NCBI GenBank assembly: GCA_010093605.1
Contig: MU004191.1
Coordinates: 923,832 to 987,831 of the forward strand
Source of the DNA: Lophium mytilinum
Lineage: Eukaryota; Ascomycota; Dothideomycetes; Mytilinidiales; Mytilinidiaceae
Direction: 5' to 3'
Length of the DNA: 64,000 nucleotides
The notes under the pieces were generated by a model. That model worked only from the letters and a program-made list of their open reading frames with translations, searched no databases and was not told the DNA's origin. The translations under genes were made by a program, and so were the position numbers. Positions 34,317 through 50,287 of this stretch are shown one piece after another. Numbering within the stretch: the first letter of the stretch is position 1; each line of letters starts with the position of its first letter.

Positions 34317-37300
34317 TAAAGTAGCTACTTTTCTAGCTTCTAGAAGTTTTTAGAAGTACTTTTTTCTACCTACCTACCTACCTATATATATACCCAGCTA
34401 ATTTAATAGGCTAAAATTTTAATATATAAACCTAATACCCTCTATATTAATATAAGGGAGGCTTAAAAGAAGGCTCTATAACCTTATAGTAAGGACTCTA
34501 TATACCCCGCTAATTAGAGGCGCGCAGGCCCTATATACCTACTTACTATTACACGCAACTAACTAATATAAGCGCAGTTACTTTCTACTAATAGAGTAAG
34601 AACTATATATACTCTATTAGTAATAGGCTAGCGCGTAGGCCCTATATATTTACTTACTACTATTACGCGCAACTAACTAGTCTATGCATAGTTATTCTAT
34701 TTTTATTTACTAATTAAAGGCAGCTACTAAGTATAGCACTAGCCGCCTTAGAAAGCACGCCTACTTTTAAGCTTTTATAGAGGACCTATACTCTCTACCT
34801 TATACTAACCTTTCTTATTAGATAGTTAATAAACGCTTACTAGTAAAGATATAAATAATACTTCTAAGACTAGCTATACTAAGCTATAGTAGGAAAACTC
34901 TAACCCTATATAGTATAGCTATACTAAGCACGCAGCCTATAGGTTTACCTCCCGGCGGTAAAGCTAATAAGCGTCTAGTTATTCTTACTTATACTCCTAT
35001 TCTTTCTTTTAACTTGCAAGCTACTTAATCTACTTTCGCGTTTAACTCTTAGAAGGCGCATAAGCTTAATTATAGAGAAAAGGAAGCCGCCTATAAAATA
35101 GGCGGCGGAGGAGTATTATAATACTAACTAACTATAACCCCGGAAGCTCTTACTACGCGCGCTAAGAAATTTAGTAATCTAGAACTAGACGTTTACCTCC
35201 TACTAAATTAATTTAGCACTAACCTACTATAGAGCTAAGCCTATTATAACCTAGCTAATTCTACTAAGTAGAATACTAATAATAACGCCTACGCAAATAA
35301 GAATAAAAGTAAAGTTAAAGCTAAAGATAAAGAAGCCTTTAAGTTATTTACTAAGATATCTATACCTTAAGCTGTTTAATTTACTAAACCCCTTATTAAC
35401 CTAACTATTCTATTCTCCTCCTAAATTCTAATTACCTTAGTGGACTAGGTTATTACCTCTACTACTAATACTATCGCAATTCTAAATATCTACCCTACCT
35501 AGAAACAATCTAATATAGCTAACGCAGGCGCTAGTTCTACTAGAGCTAGCGGCCAACTACCTAATTATTAATAGTCCCTCCTTATAGATAATAAGAACGG
35601 TATAGTCTTTATTATTAACTAAGCTAGTAATAGCTAATCTATTAATATTACTATTAATAACACAGAAGAGCTTTATAATATAGCTTAAGATAAATATATT
35701 AGTATTTACGCTATACTACTTAACTGCCGCTAAGAACTAGGCAAGTTATATAAAGATGTTAGAAATATAGTAGTAGCTATTTAATAGAAAAATAATAAGA
35801 TTATATAACTTTAAGAATAATAAGGCGCATAAAATAGTATTATAATTAATAACCTTAAAGACTAAGCCGCTAAGCTCTATTATTAAGTAGCTAAGATATA
35901 TACTAACGCTAAGAACTTTACTAATAAACGCGATAGTCTTACTAAGCAGCTAGAAGATAAGCGCAAGAAAACTAATACTTAGACTATTCTTAACGCTAAG
36001 CTCTATATTAAAGTTAAAGGCCTTACTACTAAAGTAGCTAAAGTTACTTTTTACTATAATTACTACTAATAGTAGCGCAATACCTTCCGCGCATAAGGTA
36101 TAGAGTATAAGAAGAAATATTAGTAGGCTATATAATAATAGCCCTAAGCGCGCTCTTAATAAGATAACGCAGCTAACTATAGTAACTATAGCTATATTTC
36201 TAATAAAGGTAATAGCAATAATCCTTCTAACTATAATTACTTTACCTAGCCCGATTTCTTATATAATTTAAACGCCTAACTTACTACTAGTCTATACTAG
36301 CCCTATACTAAGTTCTATAACCTTTAGAAGTTTAAAGAACGCAATAATATATTAAAGTATAAATTATAGAAGGCTTACGCCTATACTATATTCTAGAATA
36401 AACCTTAAGATTTCCGTAATAAGTAAGCTAAGCTTAAGTACATTAAATTATACTGCGTTAGATACGCTAAAAGCATTATATATAGCTGTACCTAATAGGA
36501 CCGCCCTATAAGCAATAACTTTAAAATAATTAAAGAAATATTTAAGGTAATAGACCTATACTTTATAATTAATAATAAAGCTATAGCTATAAATAATAAG
36601 CTCTATAGCTAATAGGCGTATATAAAATATAATAAGAAATAGACTATATTTCTTCTTTAGTTCTAGAAGATAGTATCTATAAACTCTAATAAGAATATAG
36701 ACTTTATTAAATAAAAAGAATAGCTTAAGCGCCTTATTACCCCTAAACTCTAGAGTTAGGTCTTTAGCGCCGCTAACAACTATACGTTCTAGCTAGAACT
36801 TATTAGCGCTATTAACCGTGCAGTCTTATATTTTGCTAGTAAGCGTAAATATGCCTGCAAATAGCGACGCACTAATAGCCCTTTCTAAAATAATAGTAAT
36901 AGATCCGCATATACTAATAAGCTATTTAGTAAGAAATCTAATTATAGCTTCTAGAATTTTAACTATAACTCTAAGACGTCTTTATTATACTCTATTATAG
37001 ATAATAGCTTACGCTGCTATAACTATAATAGTAATATACGCCGCATTTATCTCTCTTCTATAGTAACTAAAGTATTAAGTAAATAGACTTAAGAGGTCTA
37101 CTATAATTACCTTAAGATAGAATATTATGCATTAGACCGCAACTATCCTTATATAAAAAACGCCCCTCCCTCTAAGAAAATAGTTTAATAACGTCTTACC
37201 CGTTTCTAGAAAGAACTAGACCTAAAGCTCTCTATAATCTACTATATAGATAATTCCGCATCTAATATTAAGCTTAGTAACGCCCTAGCTGCTGTTAACT

Positions 37301-40300
37301 ATAATAGTAGTAATAATAACGCTACTTATAATAATTAAGACTCGTCTAATAGTAAGAATTTTCCCTAGGCTCTAACTATAGTTATAGTTAGAGTCTAGTA
37401 AAGATTTATCTAAGTATACTAGTTACCCGCATTTACAAGCTAGAGCGACTACCTTCTAAGCTAGATAAACTCCGGCTCTCTACTTGCGCAGTTAATTCCT
37501 CTAAGAAAGTTACGTAAGGTAAGTAGCTTAACTTTAAGTGTAAAATCTATACTACTATAAGCGCTATTAATAGTAGATATCTAATAGACACCAGTTACTT
37601 ATACTTAGTATTTATATTATAAATATTTATAAAAGCTTATAAGCTTATAACTATTATAATTACTAAGCTAATACTACTATAGCTTACTAATAGCCGCTCT
37701 ATGCTAATAGTTACGCATAAAGCTTAAATTACACTATTACTTAGAGCCTATATTAAATATCTATAGTACTATATTACTAACCTTTAGGGCTATAATATTA
37801 TTCTTAGTATACTCTAGTTTAAGCACTATAAACCCCGTTCTATATAGAGAGAGCATATACTAGATTTTAACTCTAACTACTATATAAGCAACTATCTATA
37901 TATAGACGGCTGCCGATATATCTAGAGTAATAGCTGCAACTAAAATATTACTTATAAAGGAAAAAAGCTATATAATAGCGCCCTATATAAAATTATTAAC
38001 TATTACTATAAGCTTAGCCTAGACCTAGCTAAAGCTAATAACTTTCTTACTAAATGCTAGAAGCTTACCCGCGAAGGTAAGAAGAACGCTATTATTTAAC
38101 TTTAGAATAATAACTTTAATAAGCTTAATGCCTATAAGAATAAGGCTACTTATACTATAGCTAATAATCCCGCTCTCTATAGGCTTACTAAGCTTAATAA
38201 TACTTTAGCTGCGGAACAAGCCGCATTTACGTCTAACCTATTTATAATTAACCTAGCTAACTATAGAAAGTTCTTTAATAAAATAAATAGGCCTTCTATT
38301 ACTAATAAAGAGATTAAGTAGCTTCTTCTAGATTAGCTTTACTATCTCTATAACGCCTAGAACCCCCGCGCGGCTAATATATTGCCCTCTTACTATAATA
38401 TAGATTACGTAATTAACCTCTAATCTAATAGTAAGCCACCCGTATAGAAGGTCTATAGCCTCTCTAGAGACTAAGCCGCCGTTATAAAGGTATTTATTAA
38501 TAAAATGCGCTTAAAAGGCTTTATTTAACTAAGCTTATTCTTCTTTACTACCCTAATACTTATTATTAAGAAACCTAGAGGCGGTCTTTATATCTATATA
38601 GACTATAGAGAACTAAATAATATTATAATTAAGAGCTATAATATGCTACCTCTTATTAAAGATACGCTTATACTACTAGCTAAAGCTAAATTCTATACTA
38701 AGCTAGATATTATTAGCGCTTTTAACACTCTATGTATTAAAGAGGGCAATAAGTATAAAATAGTATTCCTAATATAATAGGGCCTATTTAAATTTATAGT
38801 CCTTCTATTTAGCCTATACAACGCCCCTAGTTTATTTTAAGCCTATATTAATAATATACTCTATAAGAATCTTAACTACTACTATATAGCCTATATAGAT
38901 AATATACTTATATTTAGTAATAGCCTTAAAGAATATAAAAAGTATATTATTTCTATAGTTACGCGACTAAAAGACGCTGGCCTCTTTCTAGACATTTATA
39001 AATCTAAATTTACTATCTAAGAAGTTAAGTATTTAGGCGTTATTATAGGCGTTAATAGTATTTATATAGACCCTTATAAAGTCTAAATAGTGCTTAACTA
39101 GCCTATACTAAGAAATCTAAAAGATATATAAGCTTTTCTTAGTTTCTATAACTTCTATTACTATTTTATTACTAGATATTCTAAGTTTACCGCTCCCCTC
39201 TCTATACTTATATTCTTAGCTAGAAAGTTATTTAAATTCCCTTAGAAAGACAATAGAGATAAAGCATAAGTATTTACCCAAATTAAGAAGTGTTTCTAAA
39301 ACGCCCCTTAGCTAGCCTTATAGAATCTAGACTATAAAATATAGATTAAGTATAATTCCTTAGATTATATAGTAGCCGCGGTATTATTATAAATCTAACT
39401 AAACGGTACTCTACAGCCTATTACCTTTATATTATAATAGATAACGCCGTAGTAGATTAATTATACTATCTATAATAAAGAACTACTCGCTATTATTCTA
39501 GTATTTAAAGACTAGCGCCTAGAGCTTACTAGCTAGGGATAGAAATATAGTAGTTCTATTAACATTATCTCTAATTATAAGAATCTTTAGATATTTATAA
39601 CTACTAAATAACTTAACTATTATTAAGCCTAATAGGCTAAGTTCTTAGCTAAATTTAACTTTAAAATTATATACAAGCCCGGCAAGCTTAATAATAAGCT
39701 AGATCTTCTTACTAGGCGACCTAGTAATAAGCCCTCTAAAGGTAACGCTCGCTATAAATATTAAGAGTAAGTTATACTTAAGCCTACTAATTATAAGCCT
39801 AATATATATTACGCTATTAACCTAGCCTATATACTTACTAATAACGCCCTAGAATATATAGTAATAGACCTAGCCTCTATACTTTATAACCTTAGCGAAT
39901 TTAATTAACCTAAATACACTAATAAGCTTTAACTCGCAGTTACGCGTACTAGACGGATGTAATTATAACTAGAGCCCCTAGATAAGATAAAGAATTCTAG
40001 AACTACCTCTATAGTAAGAGATAAGATAAAGAATTCTCCCGCTAATAATAGATAAGCTTTTAATGCTAAGCTATATAACGCATTAAAGCTAGTCCTAATA
40101 AGTAATTAAATTCTATACTAAGTTAAGAAAGCTTTTTAAGCTAATTCTATTATATAAGCAGTTAAATACGCTAAGCGCCGCAATAAGTAATAACTACTAG
40201 CTTAATTCTATCGTAACTATTACCTATAAATTAAGCTTAGTAATTATAATATTATTAATAATTTTCTCTATATTTATAAGAAGCTCTATATTCTAGCTAT

Positions 40301-42152
40301 ACTAAAATTATATACTATAATTATCCGTTCTATATATAAACCTAAACTAGCTAGTTATATAGAAACTACCTCTATATATACTAGGTTAAGTAACTACTAT
40401 TACTAGCCTCTTATAACCTCTAACGTTAATTAGTATATAGGCGCTTATATAACCTATCGCCGCTTATAGCACTCTAGAGAAGGTAAGTAAGGCCTTCTTT
40501 ACCTACTACTAATTCTACATTACTACTAGTATAATATCTTAGTTAATTTTATTAGACCGCTGCCCATTTATAAATAATAGGGCAGGAAATATAAGTATAT
40601 TATAGTTATAGTAGATTAACTATCTAAGAAGAGAAAGTTTATCCCGCTTAATTCTATAGAAGTTAAGCTAGTTATCTAAGTATTTATTAAATAGGTCTAG
40701 CGTAAGAAAGGCTATCTATATACTATTATATCTAATTAAGGCGTATAGTTTATATTACACTTCTAGAAACGCCTCTACGCCTATATTAGCACCTTACCTA
40801 AGTTATTCTTATTATTTTACCTAGAAATAGACGGCTAGACTAAAATCGCGAATATAGCTTTAAAATAATACCTGCGAGCCTATATTAATTATAAACAGGA
40901 TAATTAGGTAGACCTTCTACCTATAGCTAAGTTTAAAGCTAATTATAATAAGATAATAATAGGCGTATTACTATTTATAGCAACTAAAGGCTATAATCTA
41001 CATTTAGAACTTAAGCCTGCTAATAATAGTATTAAACTAAAAGGGCCCTAGAAGTCCTTATAAAAGAAAGCTAACGTACTTACTAAACGCATTAACTATT
41101 TATAACTATTTCTTTATAATAAACTTATATAGGTATAAGCTCGCTAAGCTTACTACGTAAATCTTAAATATAAACCCGCGCCCGAGCTTAAAATAGAAGA
41201 TAAAGTTATGCTTAATGTATAAAATATTAAGACCCAGCGCCTAAATAAGTCCTTAGACTATAAGTAACTAGAACTCTATAAGATTACGCGCGTTATTAAT
41301 AATAGTGCCTATAAGCTTACCTTACCGCGAACTATAAAAGAACTATTTAACGTCTTCTATCTATAGCTACTTTATAGAGTTACTTATAAACTACTTAAAG
41401 AATAGATATATAATAAGCCCGGCCTAGTTAAAGTTAATAAAGAAGGGTTTAAGTAATAGGACATTAATAATATTATTAACTTATATATTAATAAAGTAAT
41501 AGTTAATCTAGCTATAAGCCTTAAAGGACTTCTCTAATATAAAATTAGATATACTAGTTACCTAGACTAGAATACTAAACCTAAGTAGAAGTTATATAAA
41601 AGTATATTTAATTACTATAATATTATAATAGACTACTATTATTAATACCCTAACGCCGCTAGACCTTATAAGTCTTTTAAGAAACCTAAGTACTAGAAAC
41701 CTCTACTAGCTATAATTATATTAAGACTATAGAAGTAGACCTTAAGCTAGATATTACTAAAGCTAATTAGCGCTAGCTAGCTAAGTAATTGCCAACTTCT
41801 CTAGTTAGAAGACGCTAACCTAGCGGACTGCTAGATAATAGGTAATATAAAGGTTTATAAGTTTAAACTTCTATACTAATTTATATTATACCCGCACAGT
41901 ACCTATAGGTTATAATATCTATAGTTTATAATACTAATAGTTTATAATACTATATAAAAGACTAAAGGGTTATAGAGAATTATAGTAAGACTATATAATT
42001 AATAGAAAGACTAATTATAGAAGAACTAATTAAAAAAGAACTAATTAAGAAAGGACTAATTAGAAAGTAGTACTTGTGTATAGTAAGTATAAAATAGAAA
42101 GGCTAAAGTATAATAGAAGCTCTATATATAGTTTCTTTTAGAGGGGGGGTAG

Positions 42153-42372
42153 TATTATAGCTATAACGCGACTTCTATTATAATACGTTTCTAATATATA
42201 TAATAGTATTACGTGCCCTCTAGCACGTAATTACTATTATATAACTAGGCTTAGCGCCAGCCTCGCCTACCTCTCGGCCGGCGCTCCGCGCCCTTCTCTC
42301 TCTCTTATAGCTACTTTGTCTATATATACTAATATTAGGTCTTCTCTTACAATCCGCTATTATACTATAATA
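42153..42372 (+). repeat. 3' LTR of Ty3/gypsy fossil 2
   Basis: 220 bp after the polypurine tract. It retains slightly more GC (for example CTCGGCCGGCGCTCCGCG) than the 5' copy. Confidence 0.85.
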
Positions 42373-42377
42373 ATTAA

Positions 42378-43321
42378 TAATAAGGCTTTCTAAAACCTAT
42401 AGAATACTTATCTATAGTTCTATAGAATACCTTTTATATTTAGTAGATAGCTTCTATATAAAGCTATTAAAAATAGTAGCTTTTATATAGTTATAAAATA
42501 GTTATAAAGTAGCTATTATTATTATCTTTAAAAGCTAAAAAATACTCTAGAAAAGTTAATAGCTTTTAATAGTAGAAGCCTTAAGCTAGAGCTTTTATAT
42601 AAATAGAAGCTAATAAAGCTATTAGTAGAAATAAGGCTATTAATAAGAAGCTTATTAATAATATATAGCTAGATAATAATAGCTTAATAATAAAAAGCTT
42701 AATAGATATAGAATAGTAGCTAGTAAGTCTAGTATTAAAAGATTTAATAGATCTAGTTATTAGTAGCCTATAAGGCTATTAGCTAGTAGTTAGTAGATAC
42801 TAAGCTACTAAATAGTATAAAAAATAGTAGAAAAGAAAAGTATTTTATTAGGCTAAAGCTATTTTATAGTTTTAAAAACTATAATAACTAAAGCTAATAC
42901 TTATATATTATATATAGTTATCTATAACCTCTATATAAGTATTATTAAGTATAAATATCTATAATTATAATAAGTATTAGCTAAATAGTAAATAGCTATT
43001 TAGTATTAGCCTAGTTTTATATTAATTTAAAATATAAGTATTAAAAAGCTATTTATTATTATTTAAAAGATAAAGTATATAGATAATATTAGTCTATAAT
43101 ATAGTACTATTAACTTTTATCTATATTAAATTATACTTTAAACTACTTTATTAGTTAAGAATTTTACTTTATAATTTAAATAGATATATTATTAGAGCTT
43201 AAAGTTAGAATATTAGATTAAATAGTATTAATATTAATAAAAGATAAATATAAAAGGGAAAGAGGTTTCTAAAATAGATATTATAATAATCTAAAGAGTA
43301 GAGTAATATTTATTTATTCTA
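42378..43321. other. AT-rich gap between two gypsy fossils
   Basis: About 940 bp of RIP-like AT-rich sequence with many short TAGTAGC/AGCTATT-type motifs. No element end or coding trace was recognised. Confidence 0.5.
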
Positions 43322-43326
43322 TAGAG

Positions 43327-43543
43327 TGTTATATTATTTCTTAGTATTCTCTTAGTAGTTATTAAGGTTAGGGGTTATTATATATATAGACGTTACGTAA
43401 TCTCTAGGCTAAGAGTTCTTCTAGCGCCTAGGGTTCTACCGGCGCGCATATAACTATATAGCAGGCCTATAGCTAAAGCCTCTCTCCTCTCTACGCAACC
43501 TTATTAATAGAAATATAACTTCTTTCTAGCTATAAGCCTAATA
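43327..43543 (+). repeat. 5' LTR of Ty3/gypsy fossil 3
   Basis: 217 bp starting TGTTATATTAT, matching 50288-50504. Confidence 0.85.
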
Positions 43544-43717
43544 CTAGGTTGCATTATTCTTTAAAACCTAGAAATATAGAAATATAGAAACCTTAATTTC
43601 TTTTTACACGGCTATACTACTATATGCGCGCGCACCTATATAGGTACTACTACTAGCTTTAAAATTTAGCTATATAGTTACTTAATTACTAACCTTAAAA
43701 CTAATACGTTTCCTTTT

Positions 43718-43718
<1 letters not shown>

Positions 43719-43755
<37 letters not shown>
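43719..43755 (+). repeat. (ACTT)n microsatellite
   Basis: About nine perfect ACTT units in the leader of gypsy fossil 3. Confidence 0.9.
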
Positions 43756-46700
43756 CTAAAACTCTCTCCTTATTTCCTACATCTATATAAAGCCTAGGCC
43801 TTACTATAGATAACTAGGTATAACTAACTATATTAATACGCCTAGTAGGTAACCCTATAACTCTAATATTCTATAAGGTAAGAAGGGGGTTAGTTACTAG
43901 AACTTTAATAAGATATAGAATACTTAAGGCAATATCTTTAAAAAAGTAGATAAGAAAGTACTATAGGTAGACCTTAACCGCTTAGCATTACGCATAAAGA
44001 ACTAATAGAACCGTCTTACTAAGCGGCGTAAGTATATTAGCGAACTACTTAATATAGCTATATTAGAGGCGCTTAATACCTAGAACTTCTATACTATTAG
44101 TATAGACTTCTAGAATATAGAAAGCCCTATTACCTTTAACCTTCTTCTAGATTTATATAATATTAAGAAGCTTACTATAAAGCTAGAAGGCACTATATTC
44201 TAGAATTTATTTAAGTTCTATTAGTAGGTAAACTCTAAACTACTTAAAGCCTTTAAGCTACTATATACTCTAGTTAAAAGTACTAACATCTATATTAATA
44301 ACTATAGCGCCGGCTTAGAGAAATAGAAGAATATATCTATAAACCTCTATAAGCGGTTTAATAGTATAGATAAGGTTATTAGTAATTTAAAGATCTAGCT
44401 TAATAATTCTAAGCTTAATCTCTAGGCTACTTAGGTGCACGCGTACAACCTCTAGTAATAATAGTTAAAGCCTGCTAAGATATCTAAAGAACCCGTTTAT
44501 TTTAATAATAATAAGCGGCGCGACAACAACGTTAACTATTAGTAGATAAATAGCGGGGCCGGAGGATAACCTCTAGGTAGGCCTAATAACTATAGTTATA
44601 ATAGTTATAATAATAATAATTATATAGAGCCTAAATATACTTCTTCTACTCTAAATATAAACCTCTATAGCGGCGGCAACTAAACCCGCCGCTCTGCCTC
44701 TCTATATAATAAACGTTTAGATAACTAATATTATAATAATAGCTACTATAATAGCTATACTCTACTATATACTTAGCCACTATTATTAATATCTTACTAG
44801 CGCACCTACTGCTAGCCGGACCTAGTTATGTTTAACGGAGAGGACCTAGACGCATACCTAATCTAGCGCAGTAAGGTCCTTACTAAGATTCGCTATACTT
44901 TTTCTAATAAGATAGATAACTATAAGCTTAACTATATTAAGAGCGTTCTATTAGGCGGACTATTTAAGTATATCTAGGTATAGCGCCGCAATTAAATTAT
45001 CTATAATAAGACTAACGCCCTCTACTCTCTTAATAATAGCTATAGTAAATATAATATTAAGGCTAAGGCGCTAATATAACTTAAAACTCTCTATATAGGT
45101 AATAACTTATTTATAACCTTTTATAACCGCTTTCTTAATATTATTAGCAACCTTAACTAAAAACTAGCTAAGCTTATCTACTAATTTAAAACACGCCTTA
45201 TACTCTACCTATAATCTAAACTAGTTAATAGCGTAATATATAATTACTTTAATAACTTTATATAATATATTTATACTATAGATATATAGAATATAGCCTT
45301 CTAGTAGGCTAAGAAGTATAATACTTTTATCTTCTAGCCTTATTAGGCCATAATAACCTCTACAACAACTAATTAATCTACTCGCGGCCGGGGCCGCGGC
45401 TATAGTAGCTACTTATCCACGCCTACTATAGGTACTAATATAATAACTATAACTATAATAACTTCTTTAATAACTACTTTAAGTACTCTACGCGCCCCTA
45501 CTATTATAGCTGCAGCTAGTATAAAATAATACTTACGCGCTATAAATCTAGCGGATAAACTAGTATATATCTAGAGTATTAGTAAGCTTACTAAAGCTAA
45601 TAAAGAGAGAACGCGCGTAGCGGGCGCGTATAACTATTACCGCTATATTAGTTACCGCGCTATTAATAATAATTACCCTCTTTAAAACTTCTCTATCTAG
45701 ATAACTAGCGGCCTCCCTCTATACGCCACTAATACTATATTTTCCGGCTAGAAAAATAAGTAGTCCTTAAGTATAGTTACGCCTAAGAACCTATTATAAT
45801 TAATTATAAATATACCCTATTATCTACTCTATTATTAACCCTATTATCTACCCCTTATTCTATACTAACTTTCTTTAAGTATAGTAACTTAGTTTCTACT
45901 ATAGATAACCTTCTAAGTAAGAAGGCCTAGAAATTACGCAAGAGCTATTATAGGGGCACTAAATATAGAACACCTAAAAAGTATAGAATAAAAGTAGTAG
46001 AACCTCTACTATAATTTAATACGCCCTTCTAGCTATAGAAGGTGCTAGAGTACATTAAAAATAATAAGAACTAGCTAGAACTTTATATTTCTACAATAGC
46101 TATTACGCGTACTTAGCATAATATTATAAAGCTCTAGCTAAAGAAAGGTAGTTAGTACTTACTTTCTTATTCTATAGCCTTAGATAGTAATTAAATTATT
46201 TATACTTACTCTCTCTCTAATAATAGTATAATATCTTCTTTTATTAATTAATTATTTACGCGTAAATACAAAATCTATTAAATTCCCCTTAATTTACCCT
46301 AACACCTAATGTATATTAATAATTCTAATTCTACCTAATCTATTATGCACGCGGTAATTATTAATATTACTATAGGCTTCTATGCGGAGCAGCTAGTCTA
46401 CTATATTATAGACTTAGGCCATATACCTATAGTCTTTAGAACTAATTAGTATAAAACTTATAATCTAGAGATTAACTTTATTAAGAAAAGCTTCTACTTT
46501 TATTAATTATAATATTATAATCTACACTACTATTATAATAGCGTACTAGCTAAAATATACTATAAAGGAGCTCTATTTTACGCCGCTAGACCTAATAAGC
46601 TTTAGTCCACGTTCTTATTTATAATATCTATTAGTTTAATAGAATACTATATTTAACGCGCTAAGCCTAAAAACCTTATATAGATCTATGGACTAGAGTT

Positions 46701-49700
46701 TATACCTAAGCTAGACAACTTCTTATTTAATACGCCCGCGATTAGGCACGTTATTAGCGTCCTAGAGAATAACGGGACACTTAAGCTCTACGCACTATCT
46801 ATTAATAAATATAATAAATTTATAAAGAAGTATAGAATATATTTATCTAATAAGCTACGGAAATAATTAGATAAATATTTCTACCCTTAGATTAATATAT
46901 AGTTATAATAAGAAGCAGAAAACCTACCTCTATACTATAACTATAACTACGTAATTCTCCTCTAACTAGACGCTCTACTACTAAAATATAAGACTAGAGC
47001 CGTATCTAAGAAAAAGAACTATATTATCTATAATAAACTTTAGAAGCTTCTAGGTAATAGTTTTATTAAGAATAGTAATTCTCCTACGCATGCACCCGTG
47101 CTATTAGTTAAGAAACTAAATAGAACTTATTGCTTCTATATTAATTACCGCGGCCTTAATACTATTACTATAAAGAATTAATATCTAATTTCTATTATAT
47201 AGGAGACGCTTAACTGCCTCTATAAAGCTAAGTAGTATACTAAGCTAGATATTATCTTAGCTTTTAACCGCGTCCGCATTAAACCTAGTAATAAATAGAA
47301 AACAGCTTTTATTATATAATATAGAATATTCTAATTTAAAGTCTTAGGATTTAGTATATATAATAGCCCCGGCACCTTCTAGATATTTATTAATAACGTC
47401 CTCTATAAGTATTTAAATAACTTCTATTTAGCCTATATAAATAATATACTAGTATTTATAGATAGAATAGAAAAAGAATATATTGCGCATATATAAAAGA
47501 TACTAGACTAACTATATAAAGCTAGCCTATACCTTAATATTAATAAATGCGAATTCCTTATTAAGCATATTAAATACCTTAGCCTTATTATTACAACTAA
47601 GGGCGTTAAAATAGACTAGGAGAAAGTTAAGGCTATTACTAAATAGGCTACTCCCACCTATCTTAAGAACGTCTAGGCCTTTTTAGGCTTAGCTAACTTC
47701 TATAGGCAATTTATATAGGGCTTCTCGCAACTATATAAGCTACTTACTAACCTCTTATAAAAAGAACTAAATAGGCGCATCCATTTTAAATAGATATTAG
47801 GTTGCTAGAAAGCTTTTAATAACCTTAAAATAGTGTTTACTACTACACCCTATCTTAAGCACTTTAATCCTAACTAGAAATTACGTATTAAAATAGACGC
47901 ATCTAATTATATCGCCGCAGGCGTATTCTTATAACTCTATAATAATAGAATATAGTATCTAGTTACTTTTTACTCTTATAAGATAATACTAGCGGAGTGC
48001 AACTATAAGATTTATAATAAAGAGTTACTCGCCGTTATTCTTACCTTTAAGGAATAGAAACTATAATACTAAGGTAATAGATACTAAAACTCTATCTAGG
48101 TACTAATAGATTACTAAAATCTATTATACTTTATAACTATATAATAGCTTAACTAGTAATAGATGCGCTAGCTATAGATCCTCTTAGAAATTAATTACGT
48201 CCTAATATACTAGCCTAGCCGCCTAGAAACTAAACCGGATAGTCTTACGCGTTGCAGCTAGAACCTTCCGCAATCTAATAATAATAAATAATTCCTATTT
48301 TAATAATAGACTATAATTAAAATAAAGAACCTTATCTTAAAAGTATTAATAGATCTCTATCTACGCACTATAGGCGTTATAAACGCTACTTATACTAGAC
48401 CCCTCTATAAGCTTATTAAGGAGGTATATAACGCTAATAAAGCTGCGTTCTAGAAAGGCGGCAGTAATCTAGATAATAAGTTAGATAACTATCTAGTCCA
48501 CCGCATTATAGCGCTTAAATAATATAGTAATTAAAAACTTCCGCGCAATATCCTAAAGAATAAGCGCGTCTAGCTATTAATAAGTAAGCTAGAGGTTACT
48601 AATAATAAACTATAGGTTCTCTATAAGGACTCTAGGCAACTATTTATACTATAATCTACTATACTCTAGCTAAGAATCTTATAGCTAGGCTATAACTATA
48701 CTAGCGCAGAATATAGGGGCTACGCGGATTATCTATAATAGATTTATTCTAACTACTACTAGCCTAGGTTTACTAAATTAATTATAACATATATTAACGC
48801 CTATTAGTATTACTATAATATTAAGCTATTTAACTTTACTAAGTAGGGCTTTCTACGCCCCTTACCTATTTCTTTCTATTACTAGCGTAACGTTACTATA
48901 GACTATATAGTTAACTTACCTATCTATAAGCGCTATAGCTGTAAGTACTAATATATACTAGTTATAATTAATAGACTCTTAAAAGAATATTACTTTTTTA
49001 CTATTACCTTACTAGAAGTAGATAAGCTTACTAAGGTCTACTTCTAATAGATCTACTAACTCTATAGACTACTAGAGTCTATTATAAGTAATCTAGGCAC
49101 GCAGTTTACTTCTAAGTTCTAGCAACACCTCTATTATTAGTTATAATTGTTGCTTAATACATCCACCGCCTTCCACCCGGAAATAGATAGGTAAATAGAA
49201 ATTACTAACACTAATATAAAGAAGTACCTATAAGCCTATATTAACTATATATAGAATAATTAGTATAACCTATTACTCTCTATAGAACTAGTAGCTAATA
49301 CCTATATCTTAGCTATAATAGAACTATTACTATTCTTTACTAATTATAGCTATACTTCTTACTTAGAGCTTAAGCCTCCTACTATTAAAGATAAGAAGAT
49401 ATCTAAGAATAAGGAAATTAAACGGGAGCTAGCTAATAATATAGCCTAACGCTTAAAGGATATTAAGGTCTACTTATAGAACCGCGTTATTTAGACTTAA
49501 GAAGAATAAGCTTACTAAGCTAACTGCTACTAAGATACTATAGTAGATATACGCGTTAATAATATAGTCTAGCTTAATACTAAGAATATTAAGCTTAACC
49601 GCGCTAAGAAGGCGCTTAATAATAAGTTTATAGGCCTATTCCGCGTTAATAAGGTTATTAATTAGGGCGCAGCTTTCTAATTAGACCTACCGTCTAATAC

Positions 49701-50287
49701 TAAGATCTATAATATCTTCCACCTATTACTACTATAGCTAGACACTTCTAAACCTATTAAAGGCTAAGATTAGCCGGAACCTATACCACTACTAGAGCTA
49801 ATCCAGCATAAAGATAATAATAAACCCGTAGAAGAATTTACAGTTACTTAAATTATTAACTTACACGTTAAGAATAATAATATATAGTATAAAGTTTACT
49901 ATATTAGTAGTATATAACTATATAGGTTCTAGTAACTATCTAGAAACCTTAAAGGCTACCTCTATAAAGTCTTTAACTTCTATTATTGCAGCCTATAGAA
50001 GCCTAAACTGCCCACTTACTTTATTAAACTAAAGAACTAGACTCTACCTATATAGTAGAACCTCTAAAACGTTACTATATTATTATAATAGTCTAGTACA
50101 ACCTAAAATTCTACACCGTTATTAGATAGTAGAATTAATTTAACTAAGAACGCCTACCTATATAATTTTATTAGCACGCTCTATTTATATATAGAGCTAC
50201 GCCTATATTAGCTATCTAATATATAAGTTTAATAGTAAGTCTTTCTATAGTTTTTATAGAAGCTTAGTTTTTAAAAGAGAAGGTATA

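Larger units (their letters stand above)
34097..42372 (+). mobile_element. Ty3/gypsy LTR retrotransposon fossil 2
   Basis: An 8,276-bp element of complete length: 220-bp LTRs and a matching 5-bp target duplication ATTAA (34092-34096 and 42373-42377). A polypurine tract (AGAGGGGGGGTAG) lies before the 3' LTR. Degraded + strand traces run in order gag-like with a zinc-knuckle region, reverse transcriptase (about 38.5-39.1 kb), RNase H (about 39.3-39.7 kb), integrase (about 40.5-41.1 kb) and a possible chromodomain-like C-terminus (about 41.5-41.7 kb). This suggests a Ty3/gypsy element of chromovirus type. It is broken throughout by dense RIP-type changes (dozens at least). Confidence 0.88.

Noticed and set aside
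36818-37000. 60-codon open frame inside gypsy fossil 2
   Set aside because: Short chance frame in RIP-mutated element DNA.
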